A stretch of 46,227 bases of DNA from Actinomycetes bacterium. GTDB lineage: Bacteria > Actinomycetota > Acidimicrobiia > Acidimicrobiales > RAAP-2. How positions within the stretch are numbered: position 1 is the stretch's first letter; every line of letters starts with the position of its first letter. The notes beneath the pieces are model-generated. The model saw only the letters and a program-made list of their open reading frames with translations. It was not told the origin of the DNA and did no database searches. This document shows positions 35,420 to 43,450 of the stretch, one piece after another. A program made the position numbers and the translations under genes. The DNA lies in NCBI GenBank assembly GCA_021784205.1, contig JAJXTB010000009.1, forward strand, positions 1 through 46,227. Reading direction: 5' to 3'.

Positions 35420-35854
35420 GTGAGCGAACCGCTTAGCCCCGAACCGAGCCCCAACTTCACGGGCATCATTCGATCTGTCGTCGTGCTGGTCCGCGATGAA
35501 GACGGACGTGTGCTCCTGGCATCCACTTCGAAGAACGGACCGTGGTCATGCATTGGTGGCGGCGTGAACGACGACGAAGACCTTGTGAGTGCGGCAACGA
35601 GGTTGGCTCGCGAGGACTGTGGCCTCTCGGTCGAAGTTGGCGAGTTACTCACCGAGCTGTCTGGTGACAAGTTCCGGGTGCTCTACGAATGCGGCGCTGA
35701 CGTGACGTACCAAGCAGTGGTTCTGAGCGCTTCATTGTTCGCCGAAGGAGAGCAGGCACCAATGTTGACTCGTTGGTTCGCCCCAACAGAACTGGCAGAT
35801 CTGTACCTGGATGAATTCGCTCGCGCTGCTCTCGAGGACCTGCACCTACGGTGA
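35420..35854 (+). CDS. NUDIX hydrolase-like protein with degenerate NUDIX box
   Basis: This 144-residue NUDIX-fold protein (IIRSVVVLVRDEDGRVLLAST, GPWSCIGGGVNDDEDL) has the box G-x5-E-x7-R-L-A-R-E-D-x-G-L. The canonical REUxEExGU has E changed to L and the second of the EE pair to D. Some metal-binding capacity may remain, but catalysis on standard nucleoside-diphosphate substrates is doubtful. GTG 35420 is chosen because AGGAGG ends seven bases upstream; GTG 35414 is too close to it. Confidence 0.75.
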   Translation: MSEPLSPEPSPNFTGIIRSVVVLVRDEDGRVLLASTSKNGPWSCIGGGVNDDEDLVSAATRLAREDCGLSVEVGELLTELSGDKFRVLYECGADVTYQAVVLSASLFAEGEQAPMLTRWFAPTELADLYLDEFARAALEDLHLR

Positions 35855-36030
35855 GCCAACGTCCAAAGCGTAAGTGAAGCTACTCGGATTGTTGATTAAA
35901 GGGTGGATTCCGGAACGGAGCCACTTCGTGCTCTCACGACAGAATCCAGAGGGAACTTTCCGCCTCGCTGCAGCATGACAACGGAGGTCACCTTCGAGTT
36001 CTACTCTGCTCCTCCGTGACGGTGCGTCAG

Positions 36031-36036
36031 TATCCT
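36031..36036 (+). promoter_or_regulatory. Probable -10 box of the DUF402 gene (leaderless)
   Basis: TATCCT is followed by six bases (TTCAGA) and ATG 36043, matching the pattern at seven housekeeping genes. It helps choose the start. Confidence 0.55.
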
Positions 36037-36042
36037 TTCAGA

Positions 36043-36642
36043 ATGTCGTTGAGTGCGCGTCGCTTTCTGCCCGGCGAGCGCATTCAAATTCGGGAAGTTC
36101 TGAACGGAAAGATCTGGACAATCCGTCCCGTCACGGTTATCGAAGACAGCAAAGATCAGTTCGTCTCGTATCTCGCCCCCGGAACCCTCATTGACTATCC
36201 CGTCGATGTCGAGCACGGGGAGAAGTGTTTCACCATGTGGCTGACGGGTGAGTGGGAGCTCGGTAAGAAGGAGTTTCACGCGCCCGGGATGCTGCGCATC
36301 GCTCCCCGAGGTGCCTCGTACGAGATATTCGCTACTGCTGATCCAGAGGAGGGCGTCTCCTCGTGGTACGTGAACTTCCAGGAGCCTCTGCGTCGCCAGC
36401 TCCACGGATTTGACACCATGGACGAGACACTTGACCTCATCGTCTCGCGAGACTTTTCGAACTGGCACCGCCGCGATGAAGACGAGCTCGAATTAGCCGT
36501 GGCAATGGGGCTTTACAGTCAAGAGGACGCGGTGCGCCTACTCGACACGTGCTCGACAGTGGAAGCACAACTTTCCAATGGAGTTGTACCTTGGGACCGG
36601 AGTTGGCACGAGTGGTCACCAACAGCCCTAGAGGCGTTGTAG
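36043..36642 (+). CDS. DUF402 domain-containing protein
   Basis: This 199-residue protein shows the DUF402 pattern: FLPGERIQIREVLNGKIWTIRPVTVIED, then SYLAPGTLIDYP, then WELGKKEFHAPGMLRIAPRG, then SSWYVNFQEPLRR, then DETLDLIVSRDFSNWHRRDEDELE. The domain is a beta-barrel related to FAU-1 and to nucleoside-diphosphate phosphatases with the conserved FD and DED acidic residues near the end. Function here is unknown. The start at 36043 is supported by the TATCCT-N6 box; an upstream GTG at 36016 lies before that box. Confidence 0.8.
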   Translation: MSLSARRFLPGERIQIREVLNGKIWTIRPVTVIEDSKDQFVSYLAPGTLIDYPVDVEHGEKCFTMWLTGEWELGKKEFHAPGMLRIAPRGASYEIFATADPEEGVSSWYVNFQEPLRRQLHGFDTMDETLDLIVSRDFSNWHRRDEDELELAVAMGLYSQEDAVRLLDTCSTVEAQLSNGVVPWDRSWHEWSPTALEAL

Positions 36643-36708
36643 CGCTCACAAGATTGCCCGTCTTTCAAAAGGGGAGTAGGGCGATTTGGACTATCACTCA
36701 TCCAGGTT

Positions 36709-37809
36709 CTATAAGGTGTCGAGGAACTCCCCCAGGGTGCTGATTGCCGCAGTTTTAGTGTCTTTGGTTACGCGGGCATAGACGAGCGTGGTTCGCGCGT
36801 CGGTGTGACCCAGAACAGCGCCGATCGTCGAGAGCGGGATCGATTGATTGAGCATCAACGTCGCCGCGGTGTGGCGCAGTCGGTGCGGTGAGACGCGGAC
36901 GCCGACCGACTTTCCTAGCTTGGACAGCCACTTCGTGTAGTTCGAGGGGTCAATAGGCGATCCGTCAATCTGAGCGATGACGTAGTCGTCGGGTTCTCTG
37001 GCGGTGAACGCCTGGTCACGAAGATCTTGAAGTTTCACCAGAAGCGACGTATCCGCGATGAGGGTGCGAACGGATCCCTGAGTCTTCAGAACAACTCGAC
37101 CCAAGTGCGTCACTCGGGGATTGTCAAGGTTGGGGATGCGCTGTAGCTGCTGCTCAACTGTGATCTCACCAGTCGAGAAGTTGATGTTCTTCCACAGCAA
37201 TCCAAGCGCCTCGCCTCGGCGCAGGCCCAAACGTAGCATCAGATGAACTGCCAAGCTGCCGACATCACCGGTCGCGTCAGCCGCGGCGACCAGTCTCTTC
37301 ACTTCTTCGATGGTCAGATACTTCGGCTCGGGCCGAGGAATCTTTGGACGCTTGACGGCCAGCATGGGATTCACGCCCAGCACGCCGACCTCCACTGCAT
37401 CGCCGAGCGACGTGCGCATCAACGAGTGACAGAGGCGGACCGTGTGCGGCCGTCCGAGCGGAGGATTCTCCACCTTGAACTTGGACTCCAGGGACTCGAA
37501 GAAGTGACGCAGCACCATCGGAGTGAGTTTGTCGATGGAGACCTTGGACAGCGAGGAGAAGTACCGCTGATAGTGAATTCGTTCAATCTCCGTGGTGGAG
37601 TAGGCACGGACGCGAAGTTCGCTCCACCGCTTCATCCACTCGTCAAGCGTCATGGTCTTCTTGGTGGCGAGCCTTCCCGTGCGAAGAAGCTGCAATTGCT
37701 CGACGACCCATTCTTCGGCGACCTTCTTGGTCGCGAACTGCTTACTGAAGCGCTTTCCACCTGGAAGAGAGATCTGACCGCGCCAGCCCTTGCGCCCGTC
37801 GATCTTCAT
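36709..37809 (-). CDS. int: Tyrosine recombinase/integrase
   Basis: This 366-residue phage/AICE-type integrase has an N-terminal arm-binding domain (GWRGQISLPGGKRFSKQFATKKVAEEWV), a core-binding domain (LDEWMKRWSELRV) and a catalytic domain. The catalytic residues are R in LGLRRGEALGLLW, H-x-x-R in HRLRHTAATLML, H in LGHTDARTT and Y in LVYARVT. The frame extends upstream to 37992, but the conserved arm domain begins at ATG 37809. It is transcribed toward tRNA-Ala, the likely attachment site. The DUF402 gene converges with it. Confidence 0.92.
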   Translation of the reverse strand: MKIDGRKGWRGQISLPGGKRFSKQFATKKVAEEWVVEQLQLLRTGRLATKKTMTLDEWMKRWSELRVRAYSTTEIERIHYQRYFSSLSKVSIDKLTPMVLRHFFESLESKFKVENPPLGRPHTVRLCHSLMRTSLGDAVEVGVLGVNPMLAVKRPKIPRPEPKYLTIEEVKRLVAAADATGDVGSLAVHLMLRLGLRRGEALGLLWKNINFSTGEITVEQQLQRIPNLDNPRVTHLGRVVLKTQGSVRTLIADTSLLVKLQDLRDQAFTAREPDDYVIAQIDGSPIDPSNYTKWLSKLGKSVGVRVSPHRLRHTAATLMLNQSIPLSTIGAVLGHTDARTTLVYARVTKDTKTAAISTLGEFLDTL

Positions 37810-37924
37810 GACTGATCCCTGTCCTGGTGAGCGAGATTGCTGACGTCGGGTGACGATCTCGTTCCTCCTTCCCTGAACAGCATCCGAGTTGATGCACCAC
37901 ACAACGGTCGCGTCAATCGAGGTC

Positions 37925-38344
37925 TCAGAGTGAAGAAGTCTCAAATTCTTGAGCGTTCCGACTGGCCACGTTGAGGTACGCCAAGAGTGCACTCTCTCGC
38001 ACCACGATTCGGCGCGGTGACACCTGTTGGAATGAGATCTTTCCCTCCAGCAGCAGACGTCGCGCTGTGGCGTAGCTCACTCCCAAGACGTCCGCGGTCT
38101 CGCTTATTGTCAAGGCTCGGTCAAATTTGATCTGTTGATCCTGCGTTCTGCCACGGACCGGTGCCTTGGGCTCTCCCGCCACCCTCACGGTGATCGAGTC
38201 CTTGATTCCCGTGCCGGCCGCGGAGAGCGGCACATTGAACAGTGCAACGCCGTTTTCGTCCATCTTCGGAGTCCGAGTCACGCAGTCCAGGACGGGTTCA
38301 GCAGCCGCGAGCTTCACGGTGGTCGTGTCGATAGGCATTCTCAT
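37925..38344 (-). CDS. Excisionase-like HTH protein with an N-terminal AICE-type domain
   Basis: This 139-residue protein has two parts. The C-terminal half is a MerR/HTH_17-type excisionase domain (ALTISETADVLGVSYATARRLLLEGK, then PRRIVVRESALLAYL). The N-terminal half (about residues 1-75: DTTTVKLAAAEPVLDCVTRTPKMDENGVALFN, then ITVRVAGEPKAPVRG) resembles a small OB-like protein usually encoded as a separate gene in actinomycete integrative elements (pattern PKxDxxGxxLxxV...VTVAGEP). ATG 38344 has AAGGAG four bases upstream; ATG 38338 is also possible. It lies upstream of the integrase gene on the same strand. Confidence 0.75.
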   Translation of the reverse strand: MRMPIDTTTVKLAAAEPVLDCVTRTPKMDENGVALFNVPLSAAGTGIKDSITVRVAGEPKAPVRGRTQDQQIKFDRALTISETADVLGVSYATARRLLLEGKISFQQVSPRRIVVRESALLAYLNVASRNAQEFETSSL

Positions 38345-38820
38345 GTCTCTCCTTGCGAGGGACGAGACATTCATCCCCCATAGTGATAGGACGTTTTCTG
38401 GCCCCTTTCGAACACAAAGTTGCGTGAGATTCCTGCAGATTCCTCTCGACAACACTCAATTCGGGGGATTCTGAGGATCACACACTTGGCCCGCTGGGCC
38501 GACCGCGCGCCACGCGCCGGTCAGCCCCGGGCGAGGAACTGGCGGGTCGTACGACGGGTCAGAGTCGATCGGTGATGAACTGTTCTCTACGTCTTCAAGG
38601 GCGCCCCCATGGTGATCTGCCAGTGACTTCTCATTCTGTCTCTCGATGGCTACGCGATGATGGGCGGTGATTCGCCGTCCATTCTTAACGTAACGGCCAA
38701 TAGAGCGCAAAGAGGCAGCAGGTTATCTGCGCGAAATTCACTCAGCACAGCTGTCATAGACGAGGTGGAATCACTCACCTTGGTCTGTGCTGACGATTTC
38801 TGACCTGACGCTCTATTCGC
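38345..38820. other. Region without a supported gene
   Basis: An open frame on the minus strand (38456-38710, 84 residues) ends ahead of the excisionase-like gene. It starts RSIGRYVKNGRRITAHHRVA and ends in a Pro-rich tail. It could be a remnant of a larger gene, but nothing confirms it. The rest holds no clear gene, and the GC content falls from this point on. Confidence 0.4.
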
Positions 38821-39417
38821 CTAATTTGAGCACGAGGCAGGGATCTTCAACGCAAATGGCGCAATAGGCAAGTTTAGAACGTGGTGCACACCAAGGAATT
38901 CCGTGGTAATGCGTAAAGTGGACAGACTCCACGTCAACTTGGGGAATGAGAAGCAGCCGAGTCTCTGCGAGACGTTCACGATAACGGAAGTATGAGCGGG
39001 AATCATGAACGGGCGTTTGGCATCCGACCACTGTGCCGAGGTCATTGAAGCTGCAAACGCAGTGCTTTTGAGCGCCGGAGTCTGTTCAAGGCTTGTCGTA
39101 ACATTGACTATTCGAACTGGTAACGGCCCCGCGTTACGAAGTGTCGCTCGCATATGCAAGACGGCAGGACCCGCCGGCAAGTCCCACAGCACTTCACCAC
39201 CTAGAGTCCCGACTTCGATGGCACTTCTTGGGACGGAATTCCCGTTGCTAGCGAGCACGATGGTACGCACGCTTTGAGGCGACACGATCGATACAGGTTG
39301 GTAGTTAACCCACGCGGCGCCCGTAGAAATCCCCGCCAACAAGATGACAACCCCAATGATTACGCGGAGCGCATTGCTTCCGCCTCGAGATTCAAGTGAC
39401 TCAACTGCCCTCTCCAT
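38821..39417 (-). CDS. Membrane-anchored hypothetical protein
   Basis: This 198-residue protein has one N-terminal transmembrane helix at about residues 16-36 (ALRVIIGVVILLAGISTGAAW). The rest is likely extracytoplasmic and beta-rich. It includes the segments LHMRATLRNAGPLPVRIVNV and IPAHTSVIVNVSQRLGCFSFPKL, reminiscent of an immunoglobulin-like fold, with two cysteines (about C155 and C196). GAAGGT lies six bases before the ATG. No family recognised. It follows the 402-residue secreted-protein gene by 196 bases on the same strand and may be co-expressed. Confidence 0.6.
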   Translation of the reverse strand: MERAVESLESRGGSNALRVIIGVVILLAGISTGAAWVNYQPVSIVSPQSVRTIVLASNGNSVPRSAIEVGTLGGEVLWDLPAGPAVLHMRATLRNAGPLPVRIVNVTTSLEQTPALKSTAFAASMTSAQWSDAKRPFMIPAHTSVIVNVSQRLGCFSFPKLTWSLSTLRITTEFLGVHHVLNLPIAPFALKIPASCSN

Positions 39418-39613
39418 TATCTAACCTTCAATCTCGTGGACTTTCGAGGAACGCATTCCTCTTGAGGTATTCGTGGCACGCCAAAGGAAGATCATCAAAA
39501 ATAGGACCCCATTGGTTGATCGGTTTCACGACTCCTAGCTGACATATGGCACGCCCAATGAATGCTGCTCCCTTCTGCCTGACGCAACATACGGCCGAGG
39601 GATGTCGTCGGCG

Positions 39614-40822
39614 TCAGAGAGCACTGTTGTAGATGACTGACTGGCCAGATGGGAATGTCTGACCGGGTCCGCAAAGCCCAGTCACTGGTGCACTCGGGGA
39701 GGCTGTCCACGACATGGAAGTACTTGTTCCCCAGGTGGAACTCTCATTGAAATTGAATCCCATGATGCTCAATTGGTATCCATTGGTCACCGTGGAGCCG
39801 AAGGAAAACGACACCGTGTGACCGGGATCCAATTCGGCGCTTGGTGGCACCGGGCAACTGCCCGAAGGATTAGTTCCAGCGCTCCCAAGGGTGTCGACCG
39901 GACCATAGAATTGGTAGGGCACTTCGACGATTCCCATGAACTCACCTTTCGGCCCACAGTACTCCGCGAAGTTCGCATCGTAGAATTTGGCTCCGACCTC
40001 GACGTGCTGCCCCGCAGCTACGGGCGTACTTCCTGTGAGCCCGGCTTGTTCCGAGTAGGTTCCTGCTGAAGAGTATGTGCCGTAAGTGCCCGATGCACTA
40101 ATGCCAACACCTATCGCGTCAGCGGTGTCTGAACCGTAAACGAATGTTCCGGTAGTTGTAGATGCTGTGTGGGCTTCGCCAACCTTGATGGTCTCTTCGC
40201 CGAGATACTGTTGATCCACCAATTGACAACCATTGAGCGTATATCTACTTGTGACATTATGGCTTGATTCTCGTGACTTCGACATTGAAATTGACGTCCA
40301 CGCAGGTAGTCTTCGGGAACCCTGAACGACCAGGGAAGGGATCATAGATGGATTCCCGATAGGCACTGACGCAGCAATGGGCAATCGCGCGTCGCCAGGG
40401 GTAAGCGTCGACACGGTCTGAGTACCATTCGAAATGACGAACTGGTAGTTGATCCCAGGACCTTGCGGAAGCGTGATCAAGAAATTGGCTCCATTAACTG
40501 ACTCTTGACCAGCGAGGGGTAGGTCAAATGTCTGGCCAACCTGGGCTCCGCTCAGACTGGGCCAGGAGTAGACGGATAACGTGGCGCCGGCGGAAGCCCA
40601 ACTCGGCACCGCACCCACAAAAGTCAATGTCGACTGCGGCGCTGACGCCGAAGCGTTGGAATTTGCAGGGGACGAAGGAGAAGAAGGGTAGCGCTGTGCC
40701 GCACTGGCCTTCGCTGGCGGACCGGCGAACCAACTGAGAATCGCCAAGAGTGGGATAGACACCCTCAATATACGGTTAAGTGAAAAACTCCCATATCTGA
40801 CATCTCGATTGCCATATTCCAT
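39614..40822 (-). CDS. Secreted protein of unknown function
   Basis: This 402-residue protein has a signal peptide (basic start, hydrophobic VSIPLLAILSWFAG, and a KASA-AQ-like cleavage site near residue 41). The mature part begins with a Ser/Pro/Ala-rich linker, followed by beta-rich Gly/Ser/Thr sequence: LTFVGAVPSWASAGATLSVY, YQFVISNGTQTVSTLTPGDAR, TTGTFVYGSDTADAIGVGIS, EVGAKFYDANFAEYCG and SSTWGTSTSMSWTASPSAP. There are four cysteines. No catalytic motif recognised; it may be an adhesin-like or surface protein. The upstream 580 bp hold repeated TTGAG dyads. Confidence 0.65.
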   Translation of the reverse strand: MEYGNRDVRYGSFSLNRILRVSIPLLAILSWFAGPPAKASAAQRYPSSPSSPANSNASASAPQSTLTFVGAVPSWASAGATLSVYSWPSLSGAQVGQTFDLPLAGQESVNGANFLITLPQGPGINYQFVISNGTQTVSTLTPGDARLPIAASVPIGNPSMIPSLVVQGSRRLPAWTSISMSKSRESSHNVTSRYTLNGCQLVDQQYLGEETIKVGEAHTASTTTGTFVYGSDTADAIGVGISASGTYGTYSSAGTYSEQAGLTGSTPVAAGQHVEVGAKFYDANFAEYCGPKGEFMGIVEVPYQFYGPVDTLGSAGTNPSGSCPVPPSAELDPGHTVSFSFGSTVTNGYQLSIMGFNFNESSTWGTSTSMSWTASPSAPVTGLCGPGQTFPSGQSVIYNSAL

Positions 40823-40908
40823 TTGCTCTTCTCTTTCTTCTTGAGACGTTCCCTGAATGATTCAAACGCCAATGTTGTCAGGCCACCTCCGAAATAGTTA
40901 CGCTTACT

Positions 40909-41229
40909 GATTTGAGTATCTCAAATCAACTCGTAGGTATGGCACGCTGTAGATCATCACCGAACTGTGAAAGTAGCACCTCCATCAATGCGGAGTCAAG
41001 GTTTACGACATGGGAATTTTGATTGGATAGCATCACCGTTAATAGTTGAGTAGTACTCAGATAATCTTGAAGGATTGAACGGGCACGTCCAAGATATTGT
41101 GATGTGGAGATATTGAGTACAACTCAGGCTTCAAATTACCCATTGATTGTGTCCAGCTCAAGGCAACGATTCTGTCCGCGATCCAGAATCCGCTCCTTTC
41201 GAGTGGTGGACTCTGAAGACTCACTGAGT
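40909..41229. promoter_or_regulatory. Cluster of TTGAG-N-CTCA dyads (operator candidates)
   Basis: Four dyads lie within 320 bp. GATTTGAG-TAT-CTCAAATC is perfect at 40909-40927. TTGAG-TAGTA-CTCAG is at 41046-41060 and TTGAG-TACAA-CTCAG at 41113-41127. ACTCA-C-TGAGT, an inverted version, is at 41219-41229. They lie upstream of the 402-residue secreted-protein gene. They could bind a dimeric regulator. Confidence 0.4.
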
Positions 41230-41313
41230 AAGCAGACCTCTCAGAACACTATTCAGTCAATGGCCCCGGGTTTCTTGGAGACCGTGGCCTGTTCTCTACA
41301 TCCTCAAGTTATA

Positions 41314-41375
41314 GTGGGGGAGACGCCGTTCCCAACAACCAATACGGTTTTGGGTGACGGTGCCGCCTCCCCCAC
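41314..41375 (-). terminator. Large nested hairpin downstream of the 251-residue secreted-protein gene
   Basis: Arms GTGGGGGAG (41314-41322) and CTCCCCCAC (41367-41375) pair perfectly. A second inner stem pairs CCGT and CCCA with TGGG and ACGG. It begins 28 bases after the stop of the minus-strand gene. There is no T-run, so it is either an actinobacterial-style terminator or a structured RNA element. Confidence 0.45.
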
Positions 41376-41403
41376 CTAATTCGCTAACTTGCCCTGCAGG
41401 GGT

Positions 41404-42159
41404 CTACCACATTCCACATACGGTACCGAGATCTTGATAACTACTGCCGTTGTAGTGCCACCCGGTTGATGTCCAGGTCGCCGAACCATTTCGTGGACCC
41501 CATAGGACTTCAACGTACTGATTGGTGGACAGAGAAGCTGAGGTGCTGTTAGCGACCAATGAACCAGTTGAGCAACCGCTGGCAACCGTACCCAATTCCG
41601 AATGAGCGGTGTATCCACTGCCGGATGCGGTGTATGTGTAGGCAGCGGCCATGTAGTTGACATTGCCGTTCACGGTGGCGGTTCCAACGGCAACCTCGCC
41701 ATTGGTTGCGCCGGCGTAATTACAGCCATCCATATTTGGACAGTATTGCGATATGGCGGGACTGACCCCACCCGTCGCTGCCGAGCCGGATGTGCCCGAG
41801 CCGCACGTGCCGACGACGGAGAGTGCATCCGTGACGATTCCGGCGGGGATCCCGCCGGCGCCGGTCGAAACGACGGGCAGAACTGTCACCGCCGTAGTGG
41901 CACACCCAGCAGAGTTGTGCACCAGAGAGGACGGATTCGCGCTTTCAATCGCCTGACGTTGAAGGCTGGCCCACGTCTGCCAATCTGACAAAGGCGCGTT
42001 AGCAGCCGGCATTGCGGGTACGACGCTCGTATCAGCCTGGGGAGATGCGGCCACCGCCGACTCGAGAGTCGGTAAGGACGAGAACATCGCCAACGCTGCA
42101 ATGGTCGAGGCGATTGCGATCGTACGCCTCGCCTTTCGTTTTAATCCAACTGACATCAT
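41404..42159 (-). CDS. Secreted cysteine-containing protein of unknown function
   Basis: This 251-residue protein has a clear signal peptide: MMSVGLKRKARR, hydrophobic IAIASTIAALAMFSSL and cleavage near AVA-ASP (about residue 37). The mature protein has six cysteines (SAGCATT, VGTCGSG, YCPNMDGCNYAG, ASGCSTG, TVCGMW), likely in disulfides, and many Gly/Ser/Thr residues; a core domain ends YVEVLWGPRNGSATWTSTGW-like. ATG 42159 has AAGGAG nine bases upstream. It lies 106 bases after the CU044_5270-like gene on the same strand and may share its regulation. No family recognised. Confidence 0.65.
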   Translation of the reverse strand: MMSVGLKRKARRTIAIASTIAALAMFSSLPTLESAVAASPQADTSVVPAMPAANAPLSDWQTWASLQRQAIESANPSSLVHNSAGCATTAVTVLPVVSTGAGGIPAGIVTDALSVVGTCGSGTSGSAATGGVSPAISQYCPNMDGCNYAGATNGEVAVGTATVNGNVNYMAAAYTYTASGSGYTAHSELGTVASGCSTGSLVANSTSASLSTNQYVEVLWGPRNGSATWTSTGWHYNGSSYQDLGTVCGMW

Positions 42160-42265
42160 TTTCGCTGCTCCTTCTTGCCGCCCTACGTTTCGGGAAGTGG
42201 GAGAAACCGCACTTACCCGCCTGCTGACTGGGACGTGGCCAGCGAGGACCCAGGCGCAGCCGCGC

Positions 42266-43450
42266 CTATGCGCCGCCTCTCTGAGATGGAACAATCCCTC
42301 GTCCCTGTGCGACCACAACGGGGCCGTAGTTGATCGTTCCAACTTGCGATGTAGTGCCGTTCGACGTTACGAGCTCTGCGCACGAGACAAGATCGCCGCT
42401 TGAGGGCTCGAGATAGATCTGGAACGACTCGTTGGGGCTCGTGCTCACCTGGACACCCGTACCTGACACACCGGATGGGAGGGTCACTGGTCCCAGCAAC
42501 GTGGCTCCGGGCAGGCTCTCTACAACCCGGTAGAGAGTGGAGCCGAGCTTCGCGGACGCGTCAGGGAGTTGGAGTAATTGTTCGAGGATCGCCAATTGTT
42601 CGCTCGGCGTGCAGCCAACGGACTGCGTATCTGTGCCGTCGCCGATCGGGCAGATGCCCGGGGCGGAACTAACTGCACCATCGACACCAAGGCGCCCGGC
42701 CGCCAAAAGCGCCAAGATTCCTGCCGGGCTCTGGGGCAAGCTATCCACGTTGGCCGACGACGACAGCAGCGCAGTCTGGGGCGAGGACGCGAGCGTCATG
42801 CCAAACCCCGAGTAGCCGCTGACCGTCGAGGTGTACCCGCCGTAGCTGCTCGCGCTGTTCGCATTGGCAGGGTTGCCACCTAGTTGGTTCGATGAGTCTG
42901 ACAACGCGCACGGGATGAAGGGTCGACCCAGATCAATCCAGCGAGCCTGCTCCGCCGCAGAGATAAAATGACTACCCCCGGCATCCACCGGCGTCGGAGT
43001 GACCACAACCTGGCCGGATCCATCACCTGTTGTCCAACTCTGGATCGTCCCATCCGCGACGTAAGTGAGCGGCGCCTCACCGGGGCTCATACCCGGACTG
43101 CTAACCTGACACGTAAGGGAGATGGTGGACTGCTGGAAGTAATACTGGCCCGGCCCAAGTGGCGGAAAAGCTGTGAGCGTAGCACTTTGACTGGCCGCCG
43201 CCTTCAAGGTCGCGGCCAGTGCGCTGGTTGGCGTGCCACTGAGTGCAATTACCAGCGTCGCCGCCACCACAACCACGCCGCTAAAGCTCGCACCCCAGTA
43301 TCGACGCGTGCGCGAGTGAACACGGGCCGAGGTCTCCTCGGTACGATCGCGAATCTGCAGCCACAGCGCGTCCTTCACTTCTTCGTCCAGTTCGCTTTCG
43401 GCGGCCGGATCGATGGCTCGCAAGAGCTCCTCTAAGTATGTGGTGGTCAT
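42266..43450 (-). CDS. CU044_5270 family-like membrane/secreted protein (ECF sigma partner)
   Basis: This 394-residue protein has a cytoplasmic N-terminus (about 1-50) with LEELLRAIDPAAESELDEEV, one transmembrane helix (VVVVAATLVIALSGTPTSAL, about 55-76) and a large extracytoplasmic domain. The segments LKAAASQSATLTAFPPLGPGQYYFQQ and LPGATLLGPVTLPSGVSGTGVQV with a final YLEPSSGDLVSC match the CU044_5270 pattern. Those proteins typically follow SigE-like ECF sigma genes in actinobacteria and are candidates for anti-sigma or sensor roles. It starts in the sigma stop (ATGA). Two or more Cys occur in the outer domain. Confidence 0.75.
   Translation of the reverse strand: MTTTYLEELLRAIDPAAESELDEEVKDALWLQIRDRTEETSARVHSRTRRYWGASFSGVVVVAATLVIALSGTPTSALAATLKAAASQSATLTAFPPLGPGQYYFQQSTISLTCQVSSPGMSPGEAPLTYVADGTIQSWTTGDGSGQVVVTPTPVDAGGSHFISAAEQARWIDLGRPFIPCALSDSSNQLGGNPANANSASSYGGYTSTVSGYSGFGMTLASSPQTALLSSSANVDSLPQSPAGILALLAAGRLGVDGAVSSAPGICPIGDGTDTQSVGCTPSEQLAILEQLLQLPDASAKLGSTLYRVVESLPGATLLGPVTLPSGVSGTGVQVSTSPNESFQIYLEPSSGDLVSCAELVTSNGTTSQVGTINYGPVVVAQGRGIVPSQRGGA

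Larger units (their letters stand above)
40823..41403. other. 581-bp intergenic region with dyads and a large hairpin
   Basis: No gene is supported here. An apparent 91-residue frame on the plus strand (41104-41379) looks random. The region holds several TTGAG/CTCA dyads and one long nested hairpin, each listed separately. It is the promoter region of the 402-residue secreted-protein gene and the 3' flank of the 251-residue one. Confidence 0.6.

Noticed and set aside
38456..38710. 84-residue minus-strand frame ahead of the excisionase-like gene
   Set aside because: No recognised motif and a Pro-rich tail like non-coding GC-rich DNA. Kept as a note in the intergenic entry only.
41104..41379. 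Plus-strand 91-residue frame in the intergenic region
   Set aside because: No ribosome binding site, composition like random sequence, and it includes the hairpin at 41314-41375.
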